Source: Bacteroidales bacterium
GTDB taxonomy: Bacteria; Bacteroidota; Bacteroidia; Bacteroidales; JAFGXI01
Length of the DNA: 6,870 bases
Reading direction: 5' to 3'
NCBI GenBank assembly: GCA_026985625.1
Contig: JALSQC010000393.1
Location: forward strand, 1-6,870
Part shown: positions 5,941 through 6,870 of the stretch, piece after piece
Position numbering within the stretch: position 1 is the first letter of the stretch
How the letters are laid out: each line of letters opens with the position of its first letter
Program-made: the position numbers and the translations under genes
The notes under the pieces: model-generated
Databases searched by the model: none
The model's input: the letters and a program-made list of their open reading frames with translations, nothing else
What the model was told of the DNA's origin: nothing

Positions 5941-6870
5941 ATGGCAAACGACGAACTATTTAAAAAAATAATATCTCATTCGAAAGAATACGGTTATATA
6001 TTTCAATCAAGCGAATTATACGACGGTCTTAGTGCCGTTTATGACTATGGCGAATATGGTGTTGAATTAAAAAATAATATTAAAGAATATTGGTGGAAAT
6101 CAATGGTGCAACTTAATGACAATATAGTTGGCATTGATTCTGCAATTTTTATGCATCCTAAAATATGGGAAGCATCGGGACACGTAGGAGCTTTTAACGA
6201 TCCTTTAATTGATAATAAAGACTCAAAAAAACGATATAGAGCCGATGTTTTAATAGAAGAACATCGCGAAAAAATCAAAGCTAAAATTTTAAAAGAAATA
6301 AAAAAAGCAAAAAAACGATATGGCGATAACTTTAACGAACAAGAATTTATACAAACAAACCAACGGGTTTTAGCAAATCAGCAAAAGATAGACGAACTAA
6401 ATAAACGGTTTAAAACAGCACTCGATAACAACGATTTAACCGAACTAAAACAAATAATTATCGATTACGATATTACTTGTCCAGTCTCGGGGTCAAGAAA
6501 TTGGACTGATGTTAGACAATTTAATTTAATGTTTGATACTCAACTTGGCTCGGTAAGTGGCGAAAGCGGAAAAATATACCTGCGACCCGAAACCGCACAA
6601 GGAATTTTTGTAAATTTTTTAAATGTTCAAAAAACAGCACGTATGCGAATACCTTTTGGTATAGCACAAATAGGAAAAGCATTTAGAAACGAGATTGTTG
6701 CCCGTCAGTTTATTTTTCGAATGAGAGAATTTGAACAAATGGAGATGCAATTTTTTGTTGCTCCCGGAACCGAAATGGAATGGTTCGAAAAATGGAAAAC
6801 ACAACGTTTAAAATGGCATCAAGCTCTTGGTTTCGATAAAGAAAAATATCGATATCACGACCACGATAAA
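5941..6870 (+). CDS. glyS: Glycine--tRNA ligase, dimeric type (3' truncated)
   Basis: This class II synthetase charges tRNA-Gly with glycine using ATP in the cytoplasm. The frame is open for 310 codons from the ATG to the right edge; the family in Bacteroidota is about 510 residues, so the rest of the catalytic core and the anticodon-binding domain are missing. It is the single-chain alpha2 (eukaryote/archaea-like, also called glyQS) type, not the alpha2beta2 type. Landmarks are VYDYGEYGVELKNNIK (34-49, motif 1 region), EASGHVGAFNDPL (77-89), a helical insertion (about 101-178), CPVSGSRNWTDVRQFNLMF (180-198), YLRPETAQG (213-221), and motif 2 with FRNEI (248-252) followed by REFEQMEMQFF (262-272). 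All expected residues in the visible part are intact. The start fits the family N terminus (FKKIISHSKEYGY, 7-19). It is divergent from the kinase operon. Confidence 0.95.
   Translation, partial: MANDELFKKIISHSKEYGYIFQSSELYDGLSAVYDYGEYGVELKNNIKEYWWKSMVQLNDNIVGIDSAIFMHPKIWEASGHVGAFNDPLIDNKDSKKRYRADVLIEEHREKIKAKILKEIKKAKKRYGDNFNEQEFIQTNQRVLANQQKIDELNKRFKTALDNNDLTELKQIIIDYDITCPVSGSRNWTDVRQFNLMFDTQLGSVSGESGKIYLRPETAQGIFVNFLNVQKTARMRIPFGIAQIGKAFRNEIVARQFIFRMREFEQMEMQFFVAPGTEMEWFEKWKTQRLKWHQALGFDKEKYRYHDHDK

Noticed and set aside
6045..6804. Minus-strand open frames at 6045-6278 and 6619-6804
   Set aside because: Both lie wholly inside the intact glycyl-tRNA synthetase gene and encode nothing recognisable.

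Overview
This window looks like chromosomal DNA from a low-GC member of the Bacteroidota. The evidence is its strong AT bias in both genes and spacers, starts without Shine-Dalgarno sequences, TAnnTTTG promoter boxes, a periplasmic-TPR LytS-type kinase paired with a LytTR regulator, a yicC-gmk-nadD cluster, and a dimeric-type glycyl-tRNA synthetase. It is mostly housekeeping plus one two-component system. I see no tRNA, rRNA, CRISPR array, intact insertion sequence or phage gene.

Layout. Positions 1-871 (+) hold the 3' end of an unrecognised gene and, 19 nt later, a small predicted lipoprotein, probably on the same transcript. A strong hairpin at 891-925, U-tailed on both strands, separates this pair from the convergent minus-strand genes. 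Positions 924-2948 (-) are a tight operon transcribed yicC, gmk, nadD, with gaps of 4 and 2 nt. Positions 3024-5681 (-) are a second operon transcribed kinase then response regulator, with a 3-nt gap. Positions 5682-5940 are a 259-nt divergent spacer. It contains two promoter boxes, an 11-bp perfect inverted repeat (14 bp with one bulge) with arms about 95 nt apart, and a doubtful 21-codon basic ORF. From 5941 (+) a glycyl-tRNA synthetase gene runs off the right edge with 310 codons visible.

How the genes fit together. NadD (NAD synthesis), Gmk (GMP to GDP) and the YicC-family endoribonuclease form a nucleotide/RNA-metabolism operon. The kinase has a signal peptide, a periplasmic TPR array with 40-residue periodicity, one membrane helix and a LytS-type catalytic core. 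It should signal to the adjacent LytTR DNA-binding regulator; neither the stimulus nor the target genes can be read from this window. No gene here points to a new biological system. The observations most worth checking are the nearly identical promoter-to-start spacing at three transcription units, the spacer inverted repeat with its small ORF, and the unknown gene plus lipoprotein pair at the left edge.
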